This document shows positions 26,235 to 34,767 of a DNA stretch of 64,000 nucleotides, one piece after another (the stretch's first letter is position 1; each line of letters opens with the position of its first letter). This DNA is from an uncultured Anaerolineae bacterium. GTDB lineage: Bacteria; Chloroflexota; Anaerolineae; Anaerolineales; Villigracilaceae. The notes beneath the pieces were generated by a model. That model did no database searches. It was not told the origin of the DNA and saw nothing but the letters and a program-made list of their open reading frames with translations. Location: NCBI GenBank assembly GCA_903822545.1, contig CAIJPN010000048.1, forward strand, positions 1-64,000, in the 5' to 3' direction. The position numbers were made by a program, and so were the translations under genes.

Positions 26235-28964
26235 ATGCTCATTTCACGTCAAGCACGAGATACATACAAATTTTCTCCCAATATTTATACTCCCGAAGGC
26301 CGCGTAAAACTGACCGAATTTGCCGATGCGCGCGAATTTGCCGCCCAAATGTCAGCGGTGCGCGGCTCACCTGTCCCGGCGGGTGAAATCAACGCCCTGG
26401 GTATCATGGATGAAGTCCTGCGCGTCATCATCCGCCAGTATGAGCTGCAAAATCCTGGCGTAATGGAACGGGCTTTGCAAAACCTGGCTGGAAAATTGGG
26501 GCCGGATTCTACCGAGGTGGTTTTAACTGCTTTTGTGAGTGAATTCCCGCCCCAGGCAGTTTACCGCGCGGAACAGGCACCCCGGAGCTGGCTGGCCGCT
26601 TCGACAGGCGGACGCTCCAACCGCAGCAACGCCATCGAGGAGCTTTTACTGTTACGAGTGACCCACCTCAACCCGGCCACCCAGCCCTACCATGATCTGT
26701 TCGATGACCGTTCGCTGCGCTACAACGAATCCTACGAACCGATCCTCAGCGGCCTGGAAAGTTTCTTTAACGGCGAAAAAGGCTTCGGCGCGGATGAATC
26801 TGCGGTGGGAAAAGCTGCCAGCGGCGAATCACTCTTTGCGGTGCTGCGCGCCCCGGCGCTGGCATCCCCCTATTCACTTGAAGGACAATTGCAATTCCTG
26901 GCGCAGCGCTGGAGCGTGCTGGTCGGCGAGAATTTCGTCCAGCGCATCTTGCGCGGCATTGATTTTGTGAAAGAAGAAGCCATGCGCGGAAATTTCGCGG
27001 GCGGGTTTGGCGGCGAAGCCCCGCTGCTGACCTTCGGCGGCGCGTATGCCGAGTACGAAAATTTTAGCCCGGATAAAGACTGGATGCCGCGCTGCATCTT
27101 GATGGCGAAAAACAGCTACGTCTGGCTGGCGCAGCTTTCCAAATGGTACGGGCGCGATATTTCGCGGCTCGACCAGATCCCCGATGAAGAACTGGACAAG
27201 CTGGCGCGAGCAGGCATTACCGGCCTGTGGCTGATCGGCCTGTGGGAGCGCAGCAAGGCCAGTCAGCGCATGAAGCAAATGATGGGCGATGCCGACGCAG
27301 TGGCCTCGGCCTACTCGCTCTACTCGTACGACATCGCCGCCGATCTGGGCGGCTGGGATGCGCTGGGCAACCTGCGCTGGCGCGCCTGGCAGCGCGGCAT
27401 CCGGCTTTCGGCGGATATGGTTCCCAACCACATGGGCATCGACTCGACCTGGGTGGTGGAACACCCCGATTGGTTCCTTGCGGTGCCGCAGACGCCCTAC
27501 CCGGCCTATTCTTTCAACGGCCCCGACCTTTCGGATGACTCCCGCGCCGGGATCTGGCTGGAAGATCATTATTACAGCAAAAGCGACGCGGCGGTGGTCT
27601 TCAAGCGCGCCGACCGCTACAGCGGCGATGTGCGCTATATCTATCACGGCAACGACGGCACTTCCATGCCCTGGAACGACACCGCCCAACTCGATTTTCT
27701 CAAGGCCGAAGTGCGCGAGGCCGTCATCCAGACGGTTTTGCACGTGGCGCGCAACTTCCCGATCATCCGTTTTGATGCGGCCATGACGCTCGCCAAAAAG
27801 CACATCCAGCGCCTGTGGTTCCCCGAGCCGGGCGCGGGTGGGGCCATCCCCAGCCGCTCGGAGCATGGCTTGACGCGCGAACAGTTCGACGCCGCCATCC
27901 CGGAAGAGTTCTGGCGCGAGGTGGTGGATCGCGTAGCCGCCGAAGTGCCCGATACGCTGCTGCTGGCCGAGGCCTTCTGGCTGATGGAAGGCTACTTTGT
28001 GCGCACGCTGGGCATGCACCGCGTCTACAACTCAGCCTTCATGCACATGCTGCGCGACGAAGACAACGCCAAATATCGCTCGGTGATGAAAAACACGCTG
28101 GAATTCGACCCGCAAATCATGAAGCGCTACGTCAACTTCATGAACAACCCCGACGAAAAGACCGCTGTCGAGCAGTTTGGCGATGGCGACAAGTATTTCG
28201 GCGTTGCCACCGTGCTTTCCACCCTGCCGGGGCTGCCGATGTTCGGTCACGGGCAGTTCGAGGGCTTCCGCGAGAAATACGGCATGGAATTCCGCCGCCC
28301 GAAGTGGGAAGAGCAGGTCAACGATGGCCTGGTCAAAGGCCACGAGTGGAAAATCTTCCCGCTGCTGCACAAACGCTACATCTTCGCCGAGGTCGATAAC
28401 TTCCTGCTCTACGATTTCACGGTGGAAGGTGGCGTCAATGAAGATGTCTTTGCCTATTCCAACCGTTTTAATGACGAACGCGGCCTGATCGTTTACCACA
28501 ACAAATACGCCCAAACCGCCGGGTGGATCAAAACATCCGTTGGATATATGGATAAATCCACCGCACAACTGGTGCAGAAAACCCTGGCGGATGGGCTGGC
28601 GCTACCCGTCGATGGGTACGCCATCTTCAGGGATTACGTCACCCGTTTGGAATACATCCGCCCCTGCGCCGAACTCTACGAAAAGGGCCTTTTCGTAGCC
28701 CTGGCCGGGTACCAGCACCAGGCCTTCCTCGACTGGCGCTTTGTCGGCGGCGAACAGTGGAAACAAGTCTGCGAATCCCTCAACGGCGCGGGCGTCGAAT
28801 CGGTGCAGGCCAAATTCGATGAGATGTTTGCGAAGAAAGAAGAAGAGAAGAAAGAAGAACCGGTTGCAAAGAAGAAACGGGTGACGAGGAAGAAAAAAGT
28901 AGAAAGTGGCGAGAAGAAAGAACCGGCGGCGAAGAAGCCGAGGAAAAGCAAAAAGGTAGAGTAA
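26235..28964 (+). CDS. Alpha-amylase family (GH13) protein with Lys-rich tail
   Basis: 909 residues. A long N-terminal helical region (1-265) precedes a GH13 TIM barrel. Visible family motifs are SADMVPNHMGID (region I), FPIIRFDAAMTL with the nucleophile Asp near residue 513 (region II), TLLLAEAFW with the acid/base Glu near 578 (region III) and VNFMNNPDE near 636 (region IV; most GH13 enzymes have NHD or NHDE here). The start of the barrel reads AGITGLWLIGLWERSKAS. The C-terminus (about 865-909) is a low-complexity tail of Lys, Glu, Ala and Pro resembling histone H1 or AlgP tails. No signal peptide, so the enzyme is intracellular and probably acts on storage glucan or a maltodextrin or trehalose-type sugar. 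Exact reaction unknown. It is monocistronic and ends at a bidirectional terminator. Confidence 0.85.
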   Translation: MLISRQARDTYKFSPNIYTPEGRVKLTEFADAREFAAQMSAVRGSPVPAGEINALGIMDEVLRVIIRQYELQNPGVMERALQNLAGKLGPDSTEVVLTAFVSEFPPQAVYRAEQAPRSWLAASTGGRSNRSNAIEELLLLRVTHLNPATQPYHDLFDDRSLRYNESYEPILSGLESFFNGEKGFGADESAVGKAASGESLFAVLRAPALASPYSLEGQLQFLAQRWSVLVGENFVQRILRGIDFVKEEAMRGNFAGGFGGEAPLLTFGGAYAEYENFSPDKDWMPRCILMAKNSYVWLAQLSKWYGRDISRLDQIPDEELDKLARAGITGLWLIGLWERSKASQRMKQMMGDADAVASAYSLYSYDIAADLGGWDALGNLRWRAWQRGIRLSADMVPNHMGIDSTWVVEHPDWFLAVPQTPYPAYSFNGPDLSDDSRAGIWLEDHYYSKSDAAVVFKRADRYSGDVRYIYHGNDGTSMPWNDTAQLDFLKAEVREAVIQTVLHVARNFPIIRFDAAMTLAKKHIQRLWFPEPGAGGAIPSRSEHGLTREQFDAAIPEEFWREVVDRVAAEVPDTLLLAEAFWLMEGYFVRTLGMHRVYNSAFMHMLRDEDNAKYRSVMKNTLEFDPQIMKRYVNFMNNPDEKTAVEQFGDGDKYFGVATVLSTLPGLPMFGHGQFEGFREKYGMEFRRPKWEEQVNDGLVKGHEWKIFPLLHKRYIFAEVDNFLLYDFTVEGGVNEDVFAYSNRFNDERGLIVYHNKYAQTAGWIKTSVGYMDKSTAQLVQKTLADGLALPVDGYAIFRDYVTRLEYIRPCAELYEKGLFVALAGYQHQAFLDWRFVGGEQWKQVCESLNGAGVESVQAKFDEMFAKKEEEKKEEPVAKKKRVTRKKKVESGEKKEPAAKKPRKSKKVE

Positions 28965-28967
28965 AAC

Positions 28968-29002
28968 AAAACTCCGGGATGTTGATACATCTCGGAGTTT
29001 TT
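28968..29002. terminator. Bidirectional terminator between convergent genes
   Basis: AAAACTCCGGGATG (28968-28981) pairs, with one G-U, with CATCTCGGAGTTTT (28988-29001) around a TTGATA loop. T-runs lie on both sides, so it serves both the GH13 gene and the hybrid kinase gene. Confidence 0.85.
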
Positions 29003-29023
29003 AGTCATCGAAAAGGCTATGTA

Positions 29024-31873
29024 TTAAGCTTTCTTATCCAGGAAGCCTTCGATCAGGTCAAGCAACTGTTTCAGGCTGACGGGTTTGCTGATGTATTCGT
29101 TTGCCCCGGCTTCGAGGCAGCGTTCGCGGTCCCCGGTCATTGCCAGAGCGGTCAGGGCAATGATAGGGGTGGCAACAAAGCGCGGGTTGGCGCGTAACAG
29201 CCGGATGGCTTCCAATCCATCCATCTCTGGCATTTGGATATCCATCAGGATTACATCGGGGGAAAATAGGTCGGCTGTTGCCAGGGCTTCGCGGCCGTTG
29301 TATGCCACTAGAATCTGGTAACCGAAGTTTTCAAGATAATCACGGATGGTCAGGATGTTGGTTTCGGTGTCCTCGGCCAACAGGATGACTCCGGCGGATT
29401 GTTTCACTACATGCGCAGGCGGGTTGGCGGGGGCATCTGGCCTGGCGTTGGTTGGGGTCTGTATGGCCTGCCCGGGCGGGTAGGGCTGCCAGGGCAGCGA
29501 GATGGTGAAGCGGCTGCCTTTCCCAACCTCGCTTTCCACGCTGACCGTGCCATTGTGCATTTCGGTCAGGTGTTTGACCAGCGACAATCCCAACCCGGTA
29601 CCTTCGTGCTGGCGCGTCAGGCTGCTATCTACCTGGGTGAAAGGGAAAAACAGGCGTTTCATATCTTGGGGGGATATGCCGATTCCGGTGTCGATAACCT
29701 GGAAATCGAGACAGCCGCGTTCGGGGTTGGGCTGCACTTTCAGGGCAACTGTCCCGCCGGATGGGGTAAATTTGACAGCATTACTGAGCAGGTTAACTAA
29801 AATCTGTTTCATGTAACGCGGATCGGCCTGGATGGTGGTTCTGGCCGGTTGGGGCGAAAACTCGATAGTAATGTCCTTTTTCAGCGCTGGTTCTTTGATA
29901 AATGCCAGGCTGGCTTCGCATACATCTGAGACGATAATGGTTTCAGTGTGGATTTCCAGTTTGCGAGCTTCAATTTTGGAAAGGTCCAGGATGTCGTTGA
30001 TCAGGCTGAGCAGGTGTCGCCCGCTGGATTCGATGGTGCGCATAAATTTTCTCTGGTGTTCGTTCAGCGGGCCGCGATATTCATCCAGCATCATCTCAGA
30101 AAGTCCCAGGATGCCGTTGAGCGGGGTGCGCAGTTCGTGGCTCATGTTAGCCAGGAATTCATCTTTGGCGTGCGCGGCTTTTTCCAGGGCGCTGTAGGCG
30201 GCGCTGAGTTCATCGCGGCTCTTTCGCAGGGCATTTTCAGATTTTTTGTGTTCGCTGTTATCCATGACGGTGGAACGACTCGTGACGAATCGCTGTTTGT
30301 CGTCATAGATAGCGGTGGCATTGATCAGCACCGGGAAGGTGGAACCGTCTTTGCGCACAAAATCCAATTCCAGGTCGTGGATCCATCCACGTTCTTTGAA
30401 GATCGGGAAAAAGGTACGCATGATGGCCTGGCTTTCGCTGGTCATGATGTTGGTAATGCTGTGGCCGAGTATTTCTGCAGCTGTGTAGCCGAGCCAGTTT
30501 AACTCGGTCTGGTTGACCATCACAAAAACGCCATTTGCATCCAGCGAATGGTAGCCGCAGGGGGCATGCTGGTACAAATCCTGTACTTCAGCGGTGCGCT
30601 CCTGAACGCGTTGTTCAAGTTCTTCGGCCAGGTTGCGGTATTTTTCTTCGCTCAGCCGCAGTGATTCTTCAGCCTGGCGGCGTTCGGTAATATCATGGAT
30701 GATGGAAAAGAGCAGGGTGCGATCTTTGGTTTTAATCGGGTGTGAGCGCACTTCCACGGTGCGGATTTGCCCGTTTGCCAGGCGATGGGGAAAGATAAAG
30801 TAGTTGCGCTCTTCCGATTTGGCATGTTGTCGTTCAGCCGCCACTTTTTCTCGGGGCAGCTGATTGATGGCGCTGATATTCATCGAAACCAGTTCGTTGT
30901 AGCTGAAACCGTAAAAAGCCACAGCCGCAGGGTTGGCATTGATGATGTTCCCCGTATCGGGATCGATCAATAACATAACCGCATGACTGTGCTCGAAAAT
31001 GGAGTGGAAAAGCTCCTCGCTATCGCGCAGGGCTTGTTCGGTATCGCGACGTTCGGTTACATCACGCAGTATGGCTGTGAAAAAGCGCTCCCCGTGCAAT
31101 TCAACATAGGAGAAGCTCGATTCTGCTGGGAATTCTTCACCGTTGGCGCGCATCCCGACCACCTGAAAGGTTTTCCCCGCCGGGTATCGCTGGAGTGAAT
31201 CTTGGTTCATGCGGAACATAAACTTCAGGTGCTTGTCGCGATAGCGATTTGGCAGGAATGTCTCTAATGGCCGGCCCAGCGCCTGTGCGGCAGCAATTCC
31301 GAACATTTTTTCTGCGGCATTGTTAAACATGATGATGTTCAGGTCAGCATTGGTAGTGATGATGGCATCCATGGCCGCATCGATCATGCTTTTCAGGCGT
31401 TGTTCGCTGCGCGCAAGGGATTGTTCGGCCAGCTTGAATTGGGTGATGTTCCGTCCAACCCCCACAATTCCGCAAATATTACCCTGGGCATCCTGCATGG
31501 GTGATAACGAAGTTTGGTAATATTGCAGCCCTTCCGGGCCGGGCAAGGTCCACTCATATACAACATGCTGCCCTTGCAGGGCCTTCTGGTTGGCTTCTTC
31601 ATGGGGCTGCGCGGCCTGCTCGCCAAAAATTTCGTGGACGGTTCGCCCAATAAATTGTTCGGGGCGCAAGCCTGAGCGATTCACCCAACTCCCAAAAACC
31701 CCGCTATGGCGTTGCGACTGATCTAATGTAAAAACAACTTCATCCAATGAGTGGATTAGGTTATCAAAACGCTCTTCGGCGGCCTGAGCGCGGATTTCTA
31801 GTTCTGCGATTTTTTCCCGTTGCTTAAGCAACTCTTCCCTGAGTTCAGCTTCGAGAAACTGGCTCTTGCGCAT
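29024..31873 (-). CDS. Soluble hybrid histidine kinase with four PAS domains and a receiver
   Basis: 949 residues and no membrane helix. After a short coiled coil ([20 protein letters not shown]) come PAS domains at about 35-150, 160-280, 285-400 and 425-545, separated by coiled segments. HisKA has the His in [20 protein letters not shown], HATPase has [25 protein letters not shown] and [13 protein letters not shown]. The C-terminal receiver (about 822-945) has the phospho-acceptor Asp in [14 protein letters not shown] and Lys in EYISKPVSL. It lacks an HPt or output domain, so the phosphate must pass to a separate protein. An AAGGAG site precedes the ATG at 31873. The 205 bp upstream (31874-32078) show no gene. 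Confidence 0.95.
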   Translation of the reverse strand: MRKSQFLEAELREELLKQREKIAELEIRAQAAEERFDNLIHSLDEVVFTLDQSQRHSGVFGSWVNRSGLRPEQFIGRTVHEIFGEQAAQPHEEANQKALQGQHVVYEWTLPGPEGLQYYQTSLSPMQDAQGNICGIVGVGRNITQFKLAEQSLARSEQRLKSMIDAAMDAIITTNADLNIIMFNNAAEKMFGIAAAQALGRPLETFLPNRYRDKHLKFMFRMNQDSLQRYPAGKTFQVVGMRANGEEFPAESSFSYVELHGERFFTAILRDVTERRDTEQALRDSEELFHSIFEHSHAVMLLIDPDTGNIINANPAAVAFYGFSYNELVSMNISAINQLPREKVAAERQHAKSEERNYFIFPHRLANGQIRTVEVRSHPIKTKDRTLLFSIIHDITERRQAEESLRLSEEKYRNLAEELEQRVQERTAEVQDLYQHAPCGYHSLDANGVFVMVNQTELNWLGYTAAEILGHSITNIMTSESQAIMRTFFPIFKERGWIHDLELDFVRKDGSTFPVLINATAIYDDKQRFVTSRSTVMDNSEHKKSENALRKSRDELSAAYSALEKAAHAKDEFLANMSHELRTPLNGILGLSEMMLDEYRGPLNEHQRKFMRTIESSGRHLLSLINDILDLSKIEARKLEIHTETIIVSDVCEASLAFIKEPALKKDITIEFSPQPARTTIQADPRYMKQILVNLLSNAVKFTPSGGTVALKVQPNPERGCLDFQVIDTGIGISPQDMKRLFFPFTQVDSSLTRQHEGTGLGLSLVKHLTEMHNGTVSVESEVGKGSRFTISLPWQPYPPGQAIQTPTNARPDAPANPPAHVVKQSAGVILLAEDTETNILTIRDYLENFGYQILVAYNGREALATADLFSPDVILMDIQMPEMDGLEAIRLLRANPRFVATPIIALTALAMTGDRERCLEAGANEYISKPVSLKQLLDLIEGFLDKKA

Positions 31874-32078
31874 AACGATCTCCTTTGGTACCGATCGCGG
31901 TTGCGAAGGTTTTGCGATGCGATCATTATTTAAATCAGCTTTTTACTACCCTGAACAGCAACTTGGGTTAAATTAAGTCTATCACCAAATCGCGGGTGTC
32001 TCTCAAAAACTGGAATGGAGATAGTGAAAAGCAGAGAGCGCAATTCTTACCGATGGGCAGTATATCTACTTGTGGGTT

Positions 32079-32792
32079 TTATACCCCAAACGGGTTGAAA
32101 TTGGTATCGCGATCGTAAAAATCTTCGTGTTCGGCGCGTTTCAGGAATCCAACGGCCAGGTAGGTGATCGGGGTCATCAGCGCTTCGATGGCGCATTTGA
32201 ACAGGTAGTTGGTCAACACCAGCGTAGTGAACAACGCCCAGGGGAAAACCCCAAAGGTACAAGCGATGATCACAAAGACCGTTGAGTCAACCAACTCCCC
32301 GACCAGGGTTGAGCCGATCGTGCGCATCCACAGCCAGCGTCCGGCGGTGAGCACTTTCAGCCTGGCCAAAACAAATGAGTTGGAAAATTCCCCGCTCCAG
32401 TAGCCTGCCAAAGATCCCAAAACAATGCCGCCACTGGCCATCCCGCCCAGGATGGCGGCGTAGGCCGCGTCCCCGGCGTAGCCCTGCCAGGTGGATTCAC
32501 CGGGAAGATGCTGTACCAGCCAGAAAGTGCCCGAAGCCAGTGCCAGGCAGAAAAAACCAGCCCAAATAACACGCCGCGAGCGCCTGAAGCCGTAGACTTC
32601 GGTCAGGATATCACCGAAAATGTAAGAAATGGGGAAAAGGATAGTGCCGCCGTCAAAAGCCATCGGGATGCCGAACAGGTTCAACCCCAGGTCAACGATT
32701 TTGGCTGACGAAGCCACATTGCTGACCACCAGCACGGTCACAAAAACGGCCATGATCAAATCGAAAAAACGATATTGCCTTTCAATATACAT
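32079..32792 (-). CDS. yhhQ: Queuosine precursor transporter (QPTR/YhhQ family)
   Basis: 237 residues with six to seven membrane helices. The family (Vut_1, PF02592) imports queuine or preQ0/preQ1 bases for tRNA modification. The motif pattern fits: VLVVSNVASSAKIVDLG, GTILFPISYIFGDILTEVYGFRRSRRVIW, NSFVLARLKVLTAGRWLWMRTIGSTLVGELVDSTVF (conserved as RTIGSTLVGELVDS) and LTNYLFKCAIEALMTPITY. ATG 32792 is chosen because an AGGAGC site lies 6-7 bp before it; a longer in-frame start at 32924 would swallow the structured leader. That leader (32801-32879) can sequester the ribosome site, suggesting control by a queuosine precursor. Confidence 0.92.
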   Translation of the reverse strand: MYIERQYRFFDLIMAVFVTVLVVSNVASSAKIVDLGLNLFGIPMAFDGGTILFPISYIFGDILTEVYGFRRSRRVIWAGFFCLALASGTFWLVQHLPGESTWQGYAGDAAYAAILGGMASGGIVLGSLAGYWSGEFSNSFVLARLKVLTAGRWLWMRTIGSTLVGELVDSTVFVIIACTFGVFPWALFTTLVLTNYLFKCAIEALMTPITYLAVGFLKRAEHEDFYDRDTNFNPFGV

Positions 32793-32800
32793 TTTTTGCT

Positions 32801-32879
32801 CCTGTGTTTTGGTTGTGTGCCACTGGCACAAGGCGGGAACTGCGACCGCCGCGGAGCGTATTTTTACCACAGGTGCCAG
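32801..32879 (-). promoter_or_regulatory. Pseudoknot-capable leader, candidate riboswitch
   Basis: On the minus strand CTGGCA (32879-32874) pairs with TGCCAG (32828-32823). Immediately after the 5' arm, CCTGTG (32873-32868) is the exact complement of CACAGG (32806-32801), which contains the ribosome-binding GG. An inner stem GGCGG/CCGCC (32850-32846 with 32836-32832) lies in the loop. This is an H-type pseudoknot that would hide the Shine-Dalgarno sequence, the same logic as preQ1 riboswitches. Confidence 0.5.
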
Positions 32880-32948
32880 GGCCTCGCAATAAAAAATAGT
32901 GTGGCGAATTACTCCTACCATCACCAGGGCAGCACTATAATCAGACTT

Positions 32949-33617
32949 ATGAGCGCATCATCCTTCCAGATTCGAAAGTGCCAGAACCCGGCCTGTGGAT
33001 TACGCTACCCATTGGTGGAATCGCATCCTTTTGGGGAACGCTGCCCACTTTGCCTGGGGCCAACGCTGGCAGTGCTCACACGTCCGCTCTCCCCGGAGCC
33101 GTTTTTGCCGTTAAATGGGCCGGCCCTGGCTGTTTCTCCAACTGGGGCAGGTGTCCAAAAACCTCGACTGGATGCGCTGCTGGATAACATTCGCTCAGCC
33201 TGGAATGTTGGCGCCATCTTTCGCACGGCAGATGGCCTGGGCGTGGAAAAACTATACCTGTGTGGTATCACACCTGGCCCCGAGAATGCCCAGGTGCGTA
33301 AAACTGCCCTGGGCGCGGAACAAACAATCGGGTGGGAAACTACGCGCGATGCGCTGTCAACTGCCAGGGCGTTAATCGACAGGGGCTACCAACTGATCGC
33401 GCTGGAGCAGGCCGACAGGGCGATTCCACTCGATGCGGTGAAACTTCCAGCCGAGAAAAATCTCCTGGTTGTTGGGAATGAAGTAACAGGTGTTGATCCG
33501 GCGCTGCTGGATCTGTGCCAGCAAATTGCCTATATCCCTATGTTTGGGCAAAAACGCTCGTTGAATGTGGAAGTGGCTTTTGGGATTGCGGCTAGTTCTC
33601 TAATTCGCCACGAATAG
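32949..33617 (+). CDS. SpoU/TrmH family RNA 2'-O-methyltransferase with N-terminal zinc ribbon
   Basis: 222 residues. Residues 9-38 form a four-Cys zinc ribbon (KCQNPACGLRYP ... GERCPLCLGPT). The SPOUT core follows: LDNIRSAWNVGAIFRTADGLGVEKLYLCGITP (motif 1: NVGAIFRTAD), LLVVGNEVTGVDPALLDLC (motif 2) and IPMFGQKRSLNVEVAFGIAASSLI (motif 3), giving the deep-knot S-adenosylmethionine site. It methylates a ribose in rRNA or tRNA; target unknown. ATG 32949 has no ribosome site, and TATAAT (32936-32941) ends 7 bp before it, so the mRNA may be leaderless. Its 3' end overlaps the convergent DUF4190 gene by 18 bp. Confidence 0.88.
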   Translation: MSASSFQIRKCQNPACGLRYPLVESHPFGERCPLCLGPTLAVLTRPLSPEPFLPLNGPALAVSPTGAGVQKPRLDALLDNIRSAWNVGAIFRTADGLGVEKLYLCGITPGPENAQVRKTALGAEQTIGWETTRDALSTARALIDRGYQLIALEQADRAIPLDAVKLPAEKNLLVVGNEVTGVDPALLDLCQQIAYIPMFGQKRSLNVEVAFGIAASSLIRHE

Positions 33618-33869
33618 CAGGTTGAACAGGGTATATACAAGGGTGATGACCATCCCCAAGGCCGAGACGGCTGTGCCGATCAGCCCGAGGGTGCGATATT
33701 CTGATTTCATGCCATACCAGCCGGTTAGCAGCCCCAGCAGGCTGGTGACGCCGCCGCAAATGGGGACGATGGCGGCGCACAGGCTAATGATGCTCAGTGA
33801 AAGCGAGGCGATGGCGGCCATTTTGTTGGTTTTTTCTTCGGGGTCAAGGCTGGCAGGGTCGATTTCCAT
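33600..33869 (-). CDS. Small DUF4190-like membrane protein
   Basis: 89 residues. An acidic N-terminus (MEIDPASLDPEEKTNKMA) is followed by two hydrophobic helices separated by GWYGMKSEYRT: LSLSIISLCAAIVPICGG... and GLIGTAVSALGMVITLVYTLF. This is the usual two-helix DUF4190 layout, with no known activity. It lies 15 bp downstream of the M50-like protease gene on the same strand and overlaps the methyltransferase gene end to end. Confidence 0.7.
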   Translation of the reverse strand: MEIDPASLDPEEKTNKMAAIASLSLSIISLCAAIVPICGGVTSLLGLLTGWYGMKSEYRTLGLIGTAVSALGMVITLVYTLFNLLFVAN

Positions 33870-33884
33870 TCATAATGTCCTTTT

Positions 33885-34712
33885 TCAGTAGGGTTTGCCA
33901 AAGAACAGCAGCACCAGCACCATTGAAAGCAGACCTCCGTGGAAAATGAAGATGGATTGTTTCCAACTGATTTTCCAGAAGGCGTCTTCGGTATCATCTT
34001 TCCAGCGCAGTTTTTTTACGCGGGCGATGAATGGGACGAAATGTGCCATGATGGCCGGGATGAAGATGGATGTAAATGTGCTGGTGAAGTTTTTTCCGTT
34101 GACGTGGATGGCGTAATCGTAGATTTCATCGGGAATGGTGTATGTGAAGAGGGCGATTTCCAGCAGGAAGATGGTTGTGGTCAGTGGGATGTGATGCAGC
34201 CCGGCATGGCGAAAGAGTTGTCCGGCCAGCAGGTAGCCTATGCTGATATAGAGTGTGCCGATGGCGAGCATGATCCATACTGCGAAGTTGCCCTGGTGAA
34301 CCAGTTTGGCGGCGTCGCCGTAGTAACCCCAGATGGCGTCGGATGCCATGTAAACACCATTGGAGAATAAGGCTGTGATGGCGATAATACCTGATAACCA
34401 GACAGCCCAGGCTTTGCGTTTTTTCTGCAAGATGATGATGAACCAGACGATCAGGCTGAAGGTGGGGCTGAAGAAAAAGCCCCCGGCGCTGACGTAGTCG
34501 ATGAAGATGGGATCAGACCGCACCCAGGATGTGTAGTAGGGGTTGAGATAAAAGCCTTTGATGGCATGCCCAAAGTACCACAAGGTCAGCACATGCCCGA
34601 TTTCGTGCAATCCAATGGCGACGATCATGCCGATTGTGATGGAGCCTGCCAGCAGCAGCACAAGGCGGATGGCTTCGTGACGTTTGAAGGGTCTTTCGGG
34701 CAGGGTTTCCAT
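33885..34712 (-). CDS. M50B-like membrane zinc protease homologue
   Basis: 275 residues with about seven membrane helices. In the first helix VAIGLHEIGHVLTLWYFGH gives a HExGH zinc motif (His36, Glu37, His40). Further on YVSAGGFFFSPTFSLIV resembles the re-entrant AGPLxN loop of site-2 proteases. I do not see the usual third ligand (an Asp in a late LDG/NxxPxxxxDG motif), so activity is uncertain. A role in regulated membrane proteolysis is possible by family. It is followed at 15 bp by the DUF4190 gene and preceded at 55 bp by the PAF-acetylhydrolase-like gene. Confidence 0.65.
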   Translation of the reverse strand: METLPERPFKRHEAIRLVLLLAGSITIGMIVAIGLHEIGHVLTLWYFGHAIKGFYLNPYYTSWVRSDPIFIDYVSAGGFFFSPTFSLIVWFIIILQKKRKAWAVWLSGIIAITALFSNGVYMASDAIWGYYGDAAKLVHQGNFAVWIMLAIGTLYISIGYLLAGQLFRHAGLHHIPLTTTIFLLEIALFTYTIPDEIYDYAIHVNGKNFTSTFTSIFIPAIMAHFVPFIARVKKLRWKDDTEDAFWKISWKQSIFIFHGGLLSMVLVLLFFGKPY

Positions 34713-34767
34713 GGGGAGGCTTCCTTTATTTTGTTGTCAGGATGCGGAAGGTTTTCAGCGCTGTGAC

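Noticed and set aside
26874-28019. 381-codon open frame on the minus strand
   Set aside because: Antisense to the GH13 catalytic domain, whose motifs are unmistakable.
29024-31873. Hybrid kinase considered part of a two-component pair with the GAF kinase
   Set aside because: The GH13 gene separates them on the opposite strand and both have complete kinase cores; no partner relation can be shown.
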